Shown: positions 1 through 8,517, counted from the first letter of the stretch. The stretch is 64,000 nucleotides of DNA from Flavobacterium beibuense F44-8 (GCF_000769915.1 NZ_JRLV01000001.1:124001-188000), one strand, 5' to 3'. Notes: generated by a model not told the origin, from the sequence alone. Made by a program: numbers and translations.

Positions 1-1182
1 CATAAGGAAGGAGAATGAGATATGTACCCAGTGTCTTGTTCGTACTATATTAGGCTTGTTAGCATTTTCTGTTTTATCCATGCCCAGAAAGTCGACGCAA
101 AAAGAGGTGGTAAGTGCTGTTAAAGCCGAATCGGTAGTGGCAAATGTGGCTGCCGTAAGCCCAAGCAGGAAAATTACTGAAGGAACCAGTGACAGATGAT
201 GGAAAGCAATTTCAGGAAAAAGCAAATCGGTTCTTGGTATGCCGTTAACAGTAGGTACACTTAATCCGTTTTTATTGGCATAAATATATAGCAGAGCTCC
301 AACTCCAAGGAAGAAAAGGTTAATCACAACAAAAATACCTGTAAAGGTAAACATGTTTTTTTGGGCTTCACCAATGTTCTTGCAGCTCAGGTTTTTCTGC
401 ATAAGATCCTGATCGAGTCCAACCATGGCTATGGTAACAAATATTCCGCCTAAAATCTGTTTGATAAAATGGTAACGGCTGGTAATGAAATCTTCAAAAA
501 AGAATATTTTGGAATAATTACTTTGCTTAACGGTTTCAAAAGCTTCTGGTAGGCTAAGCTCTAAACTGTCGCATATAAAATATATGGTAAAGAATACCGA
601 TGAAACTATAAAAAAGGTCTGTAGCGTATCGGTAATAATAATGGTTTTCAATCCGCCTTTATAAGTGTAAGCAAAAATTAATAGTAGGGATATTAATACT
701 GTTGCCCAAAACGGAACCCCAAAGGCGTCAAACACATAACGTTGCAATACAATAACTACTAAGTATAACCTAAACGCCGAGCCGATCGTTCGACTTATCA
801 GAAAAATCATTGCTGCCGTTTTATAGCTATACTGGCCCAGTCGCTTTTCTATGTAACCATAAATAGATGTAAGATTTAGCCTGTAATAGAGGGGGAGTAA
901 TACTTTTGCAATAAGTATAAATCCTATTGCATTACCCAGTACAAACTGAAAGTATTTAAACTGTTCTCCGTTTGGTGAGCCTACCTCTCCGGGAACTGAT
1001 ATGAAGGTAACTCCCGAAAGGGCAGTGCCTATCATACCAAATGCAACCAGATACCATTTTGAGTTTTTATTGGCTTTAAAAAAGGCATCGTTACCGCTGT
1101 CTTTATTACTTACCAGCCTTGATATGGCTATTAATACTCCAAAGTATACTATTATTATGGATAAGATGGTTATTGGTTGCAT
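1..1182 (-). CDS. Sodium:solute symporter (SSS family), 3' end beyond window
   Basis: Minus-strand reading frame open from an ATG at 1182 to base 1 (394 codons), so the C-terminal part is missing. The translation has many hydrophobic segments: an N-terminal helix (ITILSIIIVYFGVLILIAIS), then the SSS-type stretch GTALSGVTFISVPGEVG and, further on, GGLKTIIITDTLQ and MVGLDQDLMQKNLSCKN, which are typical of inner-membrane Na+/solute symporters. These import small solutes such as sugars, amino acids or sialic acid with sodium; the substrate cannot be read here. The gene is divergent from recR across a 77-base gap. Family call is confident, substrate unknown. Confidence 0.85.
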   Translation of the reverse strand, partial: MQPITILSIIIVYFGVLIAISRLVSNKDSGNDAFFKANKNSKWYLVAFGMIGTALSGVTFISVPGEVGSPNGEQFKYFQFVLGNAIGFILIAKVLLPLYYRLNLTSIYGYIEKRLGQYSYKTAAMIFLISRTIGSAFRLYLVVIVLQRYVFDAFGVPFWATVLISLLLIFAYTYKGGLKTIIITDTLQTFFIVSSVFFTIYFICDSLELSLPEAFETVKQSNYSKIFFFEDFITSRYHFIKQILGGIFVTIAMVGLDQDLMQKNLSCKNIGEAQKNMFTFTGIFVVINLFFLGVGALLYIYANKNGLSVPTVNGIPRTDLLFPEIAFHHLSLVPSVIFLLGLTAATFATTDSALTALTTSFCVDFLGMDKTENANKPNIVRTRHWVHISFSFLM

Positions 1183-1246
1183 AGAATTAGTTTATATACA
1201 AAACAAATAAAAAATATTACAATATACTCACAATTTACAGGTTTTG

Positions 1247-1254
1247 TACATTTG
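1247..1254 (+). promoter_or_regulatory. recR promoter -7 element
   Basis: TACATTTG matches the Bacteroidota -7 consensus TAnnTTTG exactly. Its last base is only 5 bases before the ATG at 1260, so the expected transcription start falls on or beside the start codon. No TTG is seen at the usual -33 distance. Confidence 0.6.
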
Positions 1255-1259
1255 CATTT

Positions 1260-1880
1260 ATGGAAATGTCTTCAAAATTATTGGAAAGGGCAGTGGCTGA
1301 AATTTCTCAGTTACCGGGTATAGGAAAACGTACAGCCTTAAGGCTGGCATTACATTTATTAAAACAACCGAAGGAACAGACAGAACACTTAACGGATGCT
1401 ATATTAAAAATGCGTGATGATATTCAGTTTTGCAGGGAATGCCATAACATATCTGATGTGGAGGTATGCGAGATTTGCAGTAACCTTTCCAGAGATAAAT
1501 CGATAGTTTGTGTTGTAGAGGACATAAGGGATGTAATGGCTATAGAGAATACCGGACTCTTTAAGGGTATATACCATGTTTTGGGAGGGAAGATATCTCC
1601 GATAGATGGTGTAGGGCCTAGCCAGCTCAATATACCCACACTGGTAGAAAAGGTGAAAAACGGTACGGCAAAAGAACTTATTTTTGCTCTTAGCTCTACT
1701 ATGGAAGGGGATACTACTAACTTTTATATCTATAAACAGATAAAAGATTGTGATGTGGTGCTTTCGGCTATAGCCAGAGGTATATCTGTAGGTGATGAAC
1801 TGGAGTTTGCCGATGAGGTTACTTTAGGGAGAAGTATTATCCACAGGGTGCCTTTTGAAAATAGTCTAAAAAATCACTAA
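1260..1880 (+). CDS. recR: Recombination mediator protein RecR
   Basis: RecR loads RecA onto gapped single-stranded DNA together with RecF/RecO. The 206-residue length is normal. Visible parts in order: helix-hairpin-helix LPGIGKRTA (about 18-26), a four-cysteine zinc finger C58/C61/C70/C73, and a Toprim domain starting near 81 with the acidic pair E87/D88 and the [12 protein letters not shown] loop. The start is either the ATG at 1260 or the in-frame ATG at 1266. The promoter lies so close that a start at 1260 would be leaderless or nearly so. The gene ends 2 bases before the convergent usher-like gene. Confidence 0.97.
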   Translation: MEMSSKLLERAVAEISQLPGIGKRTALRLALHLLKQPKEQTEHLTDAILKMRDDIQFCRECHNISDVEVCEICSNLSRDKSIVCVVEDIRDVMAIENTGLFKGIYHVLGGKISPIDGVGPSQLNIPTLVEKVKNGTAKELIFALSSTMEGDTTNFYIYKQIKDCDVVLSAIARGISVGDELEFADEVTLGRSIIHRVPFENSLKNH

Positions 1881-1882
1881 GC

Positions 1883-4681
1883 CTATTTTTTCTTTTTCTT
1901 ATTACCGGATGACTGACTAGGGAAACCACGTGAAGAGAATTTGCGGGTTTCTACACGTTTTTCTTTAATGTTCAGGTTAAATTTAACCTCTGCAATAGTG
2001 TCTGGTATTGCTTGGATATTCCTGTTGTTGTGTTCTATATCAACATATTCTGACACATCTGATTTCTCAATGGTAATGGTGTAGTATCCTTTAGGGACGT
2101 ATAGCACAAAGTTACCTGCGTCGTCAGTTCTTGACTGGAATATATTTCCGGTATCATCTACAGCGATAATAGACAATCCGCCAAGTTTTTTGGTTATCTC
2201 ATAACTTCTTTCCGTTTGGGTGTAGGATACAGAGCCTTTAATAGTTGAGGTTTTAGTAAGTCCAATGGATAGCTGAGTATCCTGGATAATATTTACAGTA
2301 CGGCTGTAGGCATGCCATTCGTTTGAGTTTACAGGGCGTATTTCATAATCTCCCGGTGGTAGTGACCTGTATTTTATTATACCCTGATTGTTTGTTCTAA
2401 AGGCCTTTCCGCTAATTATGATAAGCTGGTTAGCTGCCGGACTATTTTCTGTTCCTTTACCGTCGTTTTCATAATATACATATATCTCAAGATCACTTTT
2501 AGAGCTGTCTATTCTAATTGGTCTGAACTGTTTAGTTAACCCCACCTGAAATGAATTTAAAGAATATGGGTTGTTTGAAATATCACTGTAATATCCGTTA
2601 ACAAACAAGCTAAAGTCCGGAGATATTTTATAATCGGCTCTTCCGCTAAACTGAGTAATACGATTGTTAATGGTATTTGATGCAAATGTAGCACCGGTAT
2701 ATAAAATCAGTTTGTTGTCAAAAAACTTTAATACAGCACTTGGATTAACCATTATATTGTAAAAAGTTTTATTGGGATTTGTTTGGTAATTAGCAATTGC
2801 TTCGCCCAGATTAAAACTGTTATACTGATAGGTAGTAAGCAGATTTAAGAATTTCCACGAATATATTAGGTTTGCCTTTATATGGAATTGTGAAGGCTGA
2901 TTTTCGATGTTGGTTTTAAAGCTACCGCCATCAACAATAAGGTTTACTGTTGATATATGATTACTATAGTTAAGACCTATATTCATACGGTAAGCATCCA
3001 TGCTACGGGTTTGTGAACCACCTATATAAAGGGGCTCGTCACGCTTTTCGGAATATATGTTAGGTGATACAGATAATGTAATGTTAGAAAACCTTCTGGA
3101 CGCACCTATATTGTAACGTGCCGTAGTAAATAAAGTTGAGTATAAAACCTGTTCGGTTAATGATTTTGGTTTAACCGACATATAATTGTAAACGGCCCAC
3201 AGGTTGTATTTTTCCCTCGTCCAGTTTACACGTTCGTTAAAGTTTAAAACTCCTCTTTTAACTCCTGCGTAATAGCCATTACTTACAAAGTTAGTACTGC
3301 TGTAATAAAGGTTGCCCTGTTTACCTACGGCAACTATTTCTCCGGCAGCTCCGGCTTTGTTTGTGTTTGCAGCTTCATAGTTAGCATTGCTTAGGCCACC
3401 ACCTGCCCTAAGAGAGAAGTTTTGTTTTTTTAGAACACTGAATTTTGAAGTTGCCAAAAGGCTGTTTATACCGGTAAACTTATCGTGGTCGTATATAAGG
3501 TTGCTTTCAAAACCTTTTTCTAACCATCCTCCGTTGTGAAAATAAGATGCCCAGGCAGAAGTTCCTCCGGAAGGATTGGAATAGTCGGCCAGATTGTACG
3601 ACTTATCTATCCCCCCAACTTCAATCTTACTATCCTTAGATGTAGTATAGTACGCCTGGGCACCCCGCCCCACTAAGTTAATATCTGCAAATTTAGATAC
3701 GTTACCTGCCTGTATGCCAAAATTATTATTTTTATATCCCAGCCATGTATTTCTTAAAAAGAGCTGGTTGGAATTAGTCCATAAATTGGCATCTATGTTT
3801 GTGTATATTTTACTGTCGTTTAGCTGAGCTTCTGCATTTGCATACAAATAATAAGCACTTGCATTACTGCTGTTTTCCAAATGACTTACAGTTATCTGAT
3901 TCGTTTGGTTAAACGTTTGTGCATAGTCAGGGTTAAACTGTGTAGTATAGCGTCTGTCCTGTTTAATAGAGCTGGCACGTATGTTTGCTATACCAATAAT
4001 ATCACCGCTTTGATATAATGAGGTGATAGTCAGGTTAAAATCTTCCTGAGCCAGTATTTGTTTGGTCACCTGTTTTTTCAGGTATACCAAAGTATCTGTA
4101 AAGGCACTGATTTTTATACTTGTGGTTTCCATCATATCCTTAGCTATAAAGTTAGGATATCGGGTAACTATATCTATTTTCTGTTCGGTATTACCATCAT
4201 TTGAAATACGTATAGGTATTGTTAATGTATCACCTACGTTTTCATAAATAAGGTTCGTTTCTAATAGAAACATTTTTACCAGTTTTCTTTCGGTTATTAT
4301 AGCAGGAAGGATTACTGATTTTGTATTGTTCTTATTTGTTGTAAAAACAGCTTCTATAGAAGGTTTGTTTCCGGCCTTTGCTGTTCTTGATATAATTGCC
4401 TTTACAGGGATAAAAACCGAATCGTTTGGATTTAGGTTTACTGTTTTTGGTTTGCGTTGTACCAGGTAGAGGTCTTCGTGGTTACTGTGAACGTCAAACT
4501 CTCCTGTTAAGTTATTGTTTGTGTTATTTTTAATTTTTACAAAAGCATCTATTACGCCTGTGTTTTTTGAGTCGGGGTTTTGTCGGGCAAATTCAATAGA
4601 AAATTCACTTTCCTGAGCGTGAGATAGCTTCCCAACTGTCAAAAAAGCAATAACTGTAATATATTTAAAAATGCCCTGCAT
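1883..4681 (-). CDS. Usher-like outer-membrane protein: Ig-like N-domain, beta-barrel, carboxypeptidase-regulatory C-domain
   Basis: 932 residues with a signal peptide (cleavage near A22/Q23). Residues about 24-245 look like Ig-like or NEW3-type beta domains. About 250-765 is a long run of amphipathic strands rich in Tyr/Asn/Ser, as in a large outer-membrane barrel. About 770-932 contains two small beta-sandwich units, the second (about 846-915) a carboxypeptidase-regulatory-like domain. The tail ends in five lysines. This order recalls chaperone-usher pilus ushers, whose barrel is flanked by periplasmic N- and C-domains. It is the last gene of the operon, 8 bases after the putative tip adhesin. 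Usher function is inferred from architecture and context; I see no clear usher family signature, and a porin-like barrel is the alternative. Confidence 0.7.
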   Translation of the reverse strand: MQGIFKYITVIAFLTVGKLSHAQESEFSIEFARQNPDSKNTGVIDAFVKIKNNTNNNLTGEFDVHSNHEDLYLVQRKPKTVNLNPNDSVFIPVKAIISRTAKAGNKPSIEAVFTTNKNNTKSVILPAIITERKLVKMFLLETNLIYENVGDTLTIPIRISNDGNTEQKIDIVTRYPNFIAKDMMETTSIKISAFTDTLVYLKKQVTKQILAQEDFNLTITSLYQSGDIIGIANIRASSIKQDRRYTTQFNPDYAQTFNQTNQITVSHLENSSNASAYYLYANAEAQLNDSKIYTNIDANLWTNSNQLFLRNTWLGYKNNNFGIQAGNVSKFADINLVGRGAQAYYTTSKDSKIEVGGIDKSYNLADYSNPSGGTSAWASYFHNGGWLEKGFESNLIYDHDKFTGINSLLATSKFSVLKKQNFSLRAGGGLSNANYEAANTNKAGAAGEIVAVGKQGNLYYSSTNFVSNGYYAGVKRGVLNFNERVNWTREKYNLWAVYNYMSVKPKSLTEQVLYSTLFTTARYNIGASRRFSNITLSVSPNIYSEKRDEPLYIGGSQTRSMDAYRMNIGLNYSNHISTVNLIVDGGSFKTNIENQPSQFHIKANLIYSWKFLNLLTTYQYNSFNLGEAIANYQTNPNKTFYNIMVNPSAVLKFFDNKLILYTGATFASNTINNRITQFSGRADYKISPDFSLFVNGYYSDISNNPYSLNSFQVGLTKQFRPIRIDSSKSDLEIYVYYENDGKGTENSPAANQLIIISGKAFRTNNQGIIKYRSLPPGDYEIRPVNSNEWHAYSRTVNIIQDTQLSIGLTKTSTIKGSVSYTQTERSYEITKKLGGLSIIAVDDTGNIFQSRTDDAGNFVLYVPKGYYTITIEKSDVSEYVDIEHNNRNIQAIPDTIAEVKFNLNIKEKRVETRKFSSRGFPSQSSGNKKKKK

Positions 4682-4689
4682 TATAACCC

Positions 4690-5709
4690 TTAGTTTGGTA
4701 CAATTACAAAGTACACGTATGTTGTGTAAGTTCCCGGTGTTGCCGAAAGATCAAGTGCGTTTGGAGGTATAAAGAATCTTAAATTGAACTCGATACTTTG
4801 TACGTATTGTGACCTTATGGCTATTACCTGATCACTAGCCGAAAGGCTTATGGGTGAGTATATGGTTAATCCGGGAATATTTTCGTTTGTACTCAGTTCT
4901 ACATTCAATATAGATACCGGTATGGTAGACGAGGTTGTGGCCGATGTCATCTCGTTAGCCGATGCCTTTACATTAAGCTGATAATTAGTTGGAGAGGTTA
5001 CTTTTAGACCTTTAATAACCTGTTGTGAAACTCCGTTTGTGTAACTCTCGGCAGTATTATATTGTAGATTGAAAATGTTAGCTCCGTTTTGTAAGCTAAC
5101 ATTCTGCTGACCGTTGTTTCCCTGATAATTTAGTTGTAAACGTGCACTACTGTTTGTTGATTCTGTTCTTGTGGCAATAAGCTCTTCGGTTCCGTTGTTT
5201 TTTATTTTGTATAGTTTGTATTCGTATGCAGAATAGTAAGTTCCGTTAGGGTTTACAAGTAGATGATTTCCTCCTTGTATAACAAGGTTAAATCTAAACA
5301 CCCTATTTACGGTTCCGGTTAACGGAACATTGCTGTGTATTAGCGTTATTTCGTTAAAGGTACTTAACTGAAAAGCTTGTGAGGAAACATTTATAAGAGA
5401 ACTGTTTGACGAGTTATTGTTTTGTTGTTGGTTAAATTGAAGTGAACTATATTGTGCTCCAATAGTGTAAGAGTCGTGAGTGTAATCCTGAATTAATCTT
5501 ACCGTTAATTTCCATTCGTTTACATTATTTGGCCCACTATATTTCTGGATGTTAACGGTAGACTGGTTTATTTCCGTTTTTCCGTTTACCATTTCGTTAT
5601 AAGTGGTCATTTGTGGTTGTCCGCCTGCCCATGAGTTAAGCGTGATTTGTGCCTTACCCTGAAGGAAAGTTAACAATAATAATATAAGGGTTGTTTTTGC
5701 AGTTTTCAT
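4690..5709 (-). CDS. Putative two-domain tip adhesin of the DUF4402/chaperone system
   Basis: 339 residues with a signal peptide (MKTAKTTLILLLLTFLQGKA). No named family recognised. The protein appears to have two beta domains. The first ends near residue 165-180 with NGTYYSAYEYKLYKI, the second ends at the C-terminus with PGTYTTYVYFVIVPN. The latter matches the C-terminal strand of the three DUF4402 subunits encoded upstream (GTYTT-V-Y). It is very rich in Asn, Gln, Ser and Thr and almost free of cysteine. Its start ATG shares one base with the chaperone stop (TAATG), implying coupled translation. A long subunit with an extra N-terminal domain next to the usher gene is what a tip adhesin looks like in pilus operons; that role is inference. 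Confidence 0.65.
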   Translation of the reverse strand: MKTAKTTLILLLLTFLQGKAQITLNSWAGGQPQMTTYNEMVNGKTEINQSTVNIQKYSGPNNVNEWKLTVRLIQDYTHDSYTIGAQYSSLQFNQQQNNNSSNSSLINVSSQAFQLSTFNEITLIHSNVPLTGTVNRVFRFNLVIQGGNHLLVNPNGTYYSAYEYKLYKIKNNGTEELIATRTESTNSSARLQLNYQGNNGQQNVSLQNGANIFNLQYNTAESYTNGVSQQVIKGLKVTSPTNYQLNVKASANEMTSATTSSTIPVSILNVELSTNENIPGLTIYSPISLSASDQVIAIRSQYVQSIEFNLRFFIPPNALDLSATPGTYTTYVYFVIVPN

Positions 5710-6506
5710 TACAGGCTAAATTCGAGTTCTGCTATTTTTATGACATCTTTTTCTCCATAAGTCAAAATTGCCGATACAGTATAATCGCCTTTAGGCAAGT
5801 CTTCCGGCAATATTTGCTTTAATGATCGTATGTTACCCGGTAGAGTATAGAATTCAGATTCTTTTAATACTGTTTTTTTACCGGTACTGTTATTGAATAG
5901 TTCCCATTTAACTGTACCGTCGGCCCATATTTTACTTTGGTTTTCAACCTTAAGCTCAAGGATTTTATTTTCCTGCTCATCGGCATAGCTTAAAAAATCC
6001 ACAAAGTCTATAAGTGCTTCACTCTCTTTATTAAATGTATGGTATATTTTTACGCCCATCCTAACGGTAACCTGTATTGAAGCTCCGTTTTTGTCAGTTG
6101 TTTTTCCAGGATTAAGTTGGGTGAAAAATATCATTGAATTGTGTACAGGGATGCTTTCATCGGCATCCTGAGGTACTTTTAAGATAATTTCAATTTCTTT
6201 AGTTTCTCCCGGTTTGATAATAAAATAAGATGAAGGTAATATTTGAATCCAGTTTGAACATGAAGTTGAAATGGTATTAGCATCCAGTATTTGGTTTTTG
6301 CCATCTTCTTCATAACTCCAGTCGCTAAAAGAAGCGCCTATTTCCAGTTCCTTATTAGTAGGGTTGGTGATTTTTACAAATTGTGAGCCAGAAGCACCTT
6401 TTCCAAACTTGTAGTATAACCTGCCGGGTGTTAGTGATATTCCGGCTTGAGCAAAAACTGTATTTGCTGAAAGGAATAACATAATAGCTAAAAAGAATTT
6501 TTTCAT
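5709..6506 (-). CDS. PapD-like periplasmic chaperone
   Basis: 265 residues, signal peptide cleaved near A19/Q20. Two Ig-like beta domains: about 21-150 with ISLTPGRLYYKFGKG and TNPTNKELEIGASFSDW, then 160-265. An arginine (R29, mature position about 10) sits where PapD-type chaperones carry the conserved Arg8 that anchors the subunit C-terminus, and IKPGETKEIEIILKVP resembles the following chaperone strand region. In such systems the chaperone caps pilin subunits in the periplasm and brings them to the usher. It lies between the DUF4402 subunit genes (35-base gap) and the tip gene (1-base overlap). Fold call is good; the exact chaperone class is uncertain. Confidence 0.75.
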   Translation of the reverse strand: MKKFFLAIMLFLSANTVFAQAGISLTPGRLYYKFGKGASGSQFVKITNPTNKELEIGASFSDWSYEEDGKNQILDANTISTSCSNWIQILPSSYFIIKPGETKEIEIILKVPQDADESIPVHNSMIFFTQLNPGKTTDKNGASIQVTVRMGVKIYHTFNKESEALIDFVDFLSYADEQENKILELKVENQSKIWADGTVKWELFNNSTGKKTVLKESEFYTLPGNIRSLKQILPEDLPKGDYTVSAILTYGEKDVIKIAELEFSL

Positions 6507-6541
6507 GATTCAAGTTATTTATAACAGTAAAGTTATTGAAA

Positions 6542-7099
6542 TTACTGAGGTACCACAGTATAAATTACATTAGTGGTGTATGTGCCCGGTTCTTTGTTTA
6601 AATAGTTACTGGTTTGTGAGGCAGGAATCGAATAAGTAACATGAAAACCTCGTGCGCTCTCACCTTCTCCGGAAGACACTATATTTGTGTTGGAGGTAGA
6701 TAATGGCACAGGGCTATTTATTTGTAAACTAGCTGGTGCTGCGCTGCCTGATCCTGTTAGATCGTCACCCAGAGAAGTTGCTATCATTATGGTGTTAACC
6801 GGTAATGTAGTCATGTTTCCGTTTAACGAAAAATATTCCGTGGTAGCTCTCACATTTATCTCGTAACCATTGTTTGAGGTTACTTTAATGTGATTGGTTT
6901 GCTGACCCGATGAACTTCCGTTAATGTAATGGGCAGACAGGCCCATGTCTATGTTTACAGAGGGCTGTGTTACTTCTATACTAATTACCTGGCCGATTAA
7001 GACATTAACCTGCGTTTCGGCTGAACCGATTTGGGAGAAAGCAAAAAAGGGGCAAGATAGGAACAGAAGCAAATATAAGATTTGCGGTATTTGTTTCAA
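6542..7099 (-). CDS. DUF4402 subunit 3 (pilin-like)
   Basis: 185 residues beginning with a TTG codon (7097-7099); no ATG is available in frame upstream. Signal peptide MKQIPQILYLLLFLSCPFFAFSQ. The mature part has the DUF4402 pattern shared with the next two genes: SVNIDMG, NGSSSGQQTNHIKV, NGYEINVRA, TLPVNTIMI, GESARGFHVTYSIP, YLNKEPGTYTTNVIYTVVPQ. The final strand is nearly identical in all three subunits and in the putative tip protein. DUF4402 proteins are secreted beta-sandwich proteins of unknown role; a polymerising subunit is inferred from the chaperone and usher-like genes just downstream. Confidence 0.8.
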   Translation of the reverse strand: MKQIPQILYLLLFLSCPFFAFSQIGSAETQVNVLIGQVISIEVTQPSVNIDMGLSAHYINGSSSGQQTNHIKVTSNNGYEINVRATTEYFSLNGNMTTLPVNTIMIATSLGDDLTGSGSAAPASLQINSPVPLSTSNTNIVSSGEGESARGFHVTYSIPASQTSNYLNKEPGTYTTNVIYTVVPQ

Positions 7100-7162
7100 T
7101 GGGGGGATTTTTCTTTGCCTTTATTGCATGCAAAATAAGTATACTGCATGTACAGAAAAGCA

Positions 7163-7187
7163 CCAACTGTAACTTATATACAGTTGG
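7163..7187 (-). terminator. Stem-loop between pilin-like genes 2 and 3
   Basis: Perfect 9-bp inverted repeat: CCAACTGTA at 7163-7171 and TACAGTTGG at 7179-7187, loop of 7. On the minus strand it comes about 30 bases after the stop of the second DUF4402 gene and is followed by a short TGCTTTTC tract. It could be a leaky terminator or an mRNA-stabilising hairpin. Confidence 0.55.
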
Positions 7188-7216
7188 GGCTGACTTCTAA
7201 AAACTTTCAGTATTTA

Positions 7217-7762
7217 TTATAGCGCGTATAGCGAATAAGTCACTGTAGTAGTATATGTTCCAGCAGAGTGGTTAAGGTACTCTGAAGCGCTGTCTGAAGG
7301 AATTGAATACTCAATGTTGTAACCTCTTAGTGATTCACCAGTGTCACAAGATATAATTGTGTTTTCTGTTGAAGTACTTAAAGACTGAGCAGTAAGTGTT
7401 GGCGAAACAGAACTTTCTGAACCTGCACCAAGGTAAGAACCTAGTGTTGGAGTAACAGTAATAGTGTTGACAGGGATAGTTTCTGAACCTGAAGTAAGGT
7501 CTGAAGAAGCAATTACTTTAACTTCATACTCTCCTGTGGCACTAATTTGAACGTGATCAGCTTTTTGACCTGATGTGTTACCAGATTGGAAGTGTTCAGG
7601 GGTATTCATGTCGATGTCTACTGATGCATCAGCAACAGTAATTTCAAATGAACTTGCTAAGTTTACGTTAAGTGTTGTTTCAGCTGTGTCTTCTTGTGCG
7701 AATAGTGAGTTTGCAGATAATGCGATGATTGCAACAGATGCAACCTTGAAAAAATTAGTCAT
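7217..7762 (-). CDS. DUF4402 subunit 2 (pilin-like, likely well expressed)
   Basis: 181 residues; signal peptide MTNFFKVASVAIIALSANSLFA. Shares the DUF4402 pattern with its neighbours: SVDIDMN, SGNTSGQKADHVQI, GEYEVKVIA, TIPVNTITVTPTLG, GESLRGYNIEYSIP, YLNHSAGTYTTTVTYSLYAL. It has its own promoter and is followed by a strong stem-loop, so its transcript could be more abundant than the rest of the operon; this would fit a major subunit, but that is inference. One cysteine (ISCDTGES) is present, so no disulphide is expected. Confidence 0.82.
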   Translation of the reverse strand: MTNFFKVASVAIIALSANSLFAQEDTAETTLNVNLASSFEITVADASVDIDMNTPEHFQSGNTSGQKADHVQISATGEYEVKVIASSDLTSGSETIPVNTITVTPTLGSYLGAGSESSVSPTLTAQSLSTSTENTIISCDTGESLRGYNIEYSIPSDSASEYLNHSAGTYTTTVTYSLYAL

Positions 7763-7847
7763 CAGTTTGTATTAATTATAGTGGGACAATTCTTAAATAC
7801 CTAGGGGGGCTAAGTAATAAGGTTTACTTTTGTAAATTTTAACAGTG

Positions 7848-7855
7848 CAAATGTA
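7848..7855 (-). promoter_or_regulatory. Promoter -7 element for DUF4402 subunit 2
   Basis: Read on the minus strand, TACATTTG is an exact TAnnTTTG match about 86 bases upstream of the ATG at 7762. No TTG lies 19 bases upstream. It suggests the second pilin-like gene can be transcribed independently of the first. Confidence 0.5.
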
Positions 7856-7916
7856 TGGAGTATGAAAGAGGTATGAGTAGTCAAAAAAATACTTTTTGCT
7901 ATCATTTTAAGTTAAG

Positions 7917-7944
7917 TATAACATTATGCTATTATAATGTTATA
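7917..7944 (-). terminator. AT-rich 11-bp stem-loop after DUF4402 subunit 1
   Basis: TATAACATTAT at 7917-7927 and ATAATGTTATA at 7934-7944 form a perfect 11-bp stem with a 6-base loop. It begins 12 bases after the stop of the first subunit gene on the minus strand. No clear T-run follows, so it may stabilise or process the mRNA rather than terminate it. Confidence 0.5.
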
Positions 7945-7955
7945 TATGTATGCTT

Positions 7956-8480
7956 TTAAGGCATTAGTATGGTATAGGTGATTAATGTAGAATACGTTCC
8001 TGTAGGTTTGTTTAAGTATTCTTCTCCTCCCGATACGTGATATTCAATATTGAATGACCTTTTAATGTCTCCGCTATTTGACAGTACAAGCGTATTGTCT
8101 GTAAGTGATAAAGTAGTAGGTGACAGGTTTATATTGCCTTGTGAATCACCTCCTATATTTCCTTGTGTTGGCGTAACTGTGACAGTCCCAATGTCAATAG
8201 TTGCTCCTTCACTGGTAAGGTTTGAAGCGGCAGAAACTCTTATTTCATAATTACTGCTGCTCATTATTTCAATATGGTCAGACTCGTTGGTAGATTTACC
8301 GTTGATATAGTCTGACGAGTTATTCAATGATATGGATACATTACTTTGGTTCTCATTTACTTTTATGCTTTGAATATCGTTTAAGTGAATATTCAGATTT
8401 GTGCTCGAGTTGCTTTGAGAGTATACTGTGTATGATACACAGTTAAAAACAACGATTAAAAGTAAAATCAACTTATTCAT
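7956..8480 (-). CDS. DUF4402 subunit 1 (pilin-like)
   Basis: 174 residues, signal peptide MNKLILLLIVVFNCVSYTVYS. First gene of the operon. DUF4402 pattern: NVSISLN, NGKSTNESDHIEI, SNYEIRVSAASNLTS, IDIGTVTVTPTQG, RSFNIEYHV, YLNKPTGTYSTLITYTILMP. It is the most divergent of the three subunits (GTYST in place of GTYTT; shorter middle part). It has a consensus -7 element about 30 bases upstream and is followed by an 11-bp stem-loop. Role as a minor or alternative subunit is only a guess. Confidence 0.8.
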   Translation of the reverse strand: MNKLILLLIVVFNCVSYTVYSQSNSSTNLNIHLNDIQSIKVNENQSNVSISLNNSSDYINGKSTNESDHIEIMSSSNYEIRVSAASNLTSEGATIDIGTVTVTPTQGNIGGDSQGNINLSPTTLSLTDNTLVLSNSGDIKRSFNIEYHVSGGEEYLNKPTGTYSTLITYTILMP

Positions 8481-8509
8481 ATATCCGCCCCTCTAAAATC
8501 AATACATTC

Positions 8510-8517
8510 CAAATATA
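8510..8517 (-). promoter_or_regulatory. Promoter -7 element of the DUF4402/usher-like operon
   Basis: On the minus strand TATATTTG is an exact TAnnTTTG match, 30 bases before the ATG at 8480. The short leader ends in a purine-rich GAGGGG stretch, unusual in this window where ribosome-binding purine tracts are otherwise not seen. Confidence 0.6.
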
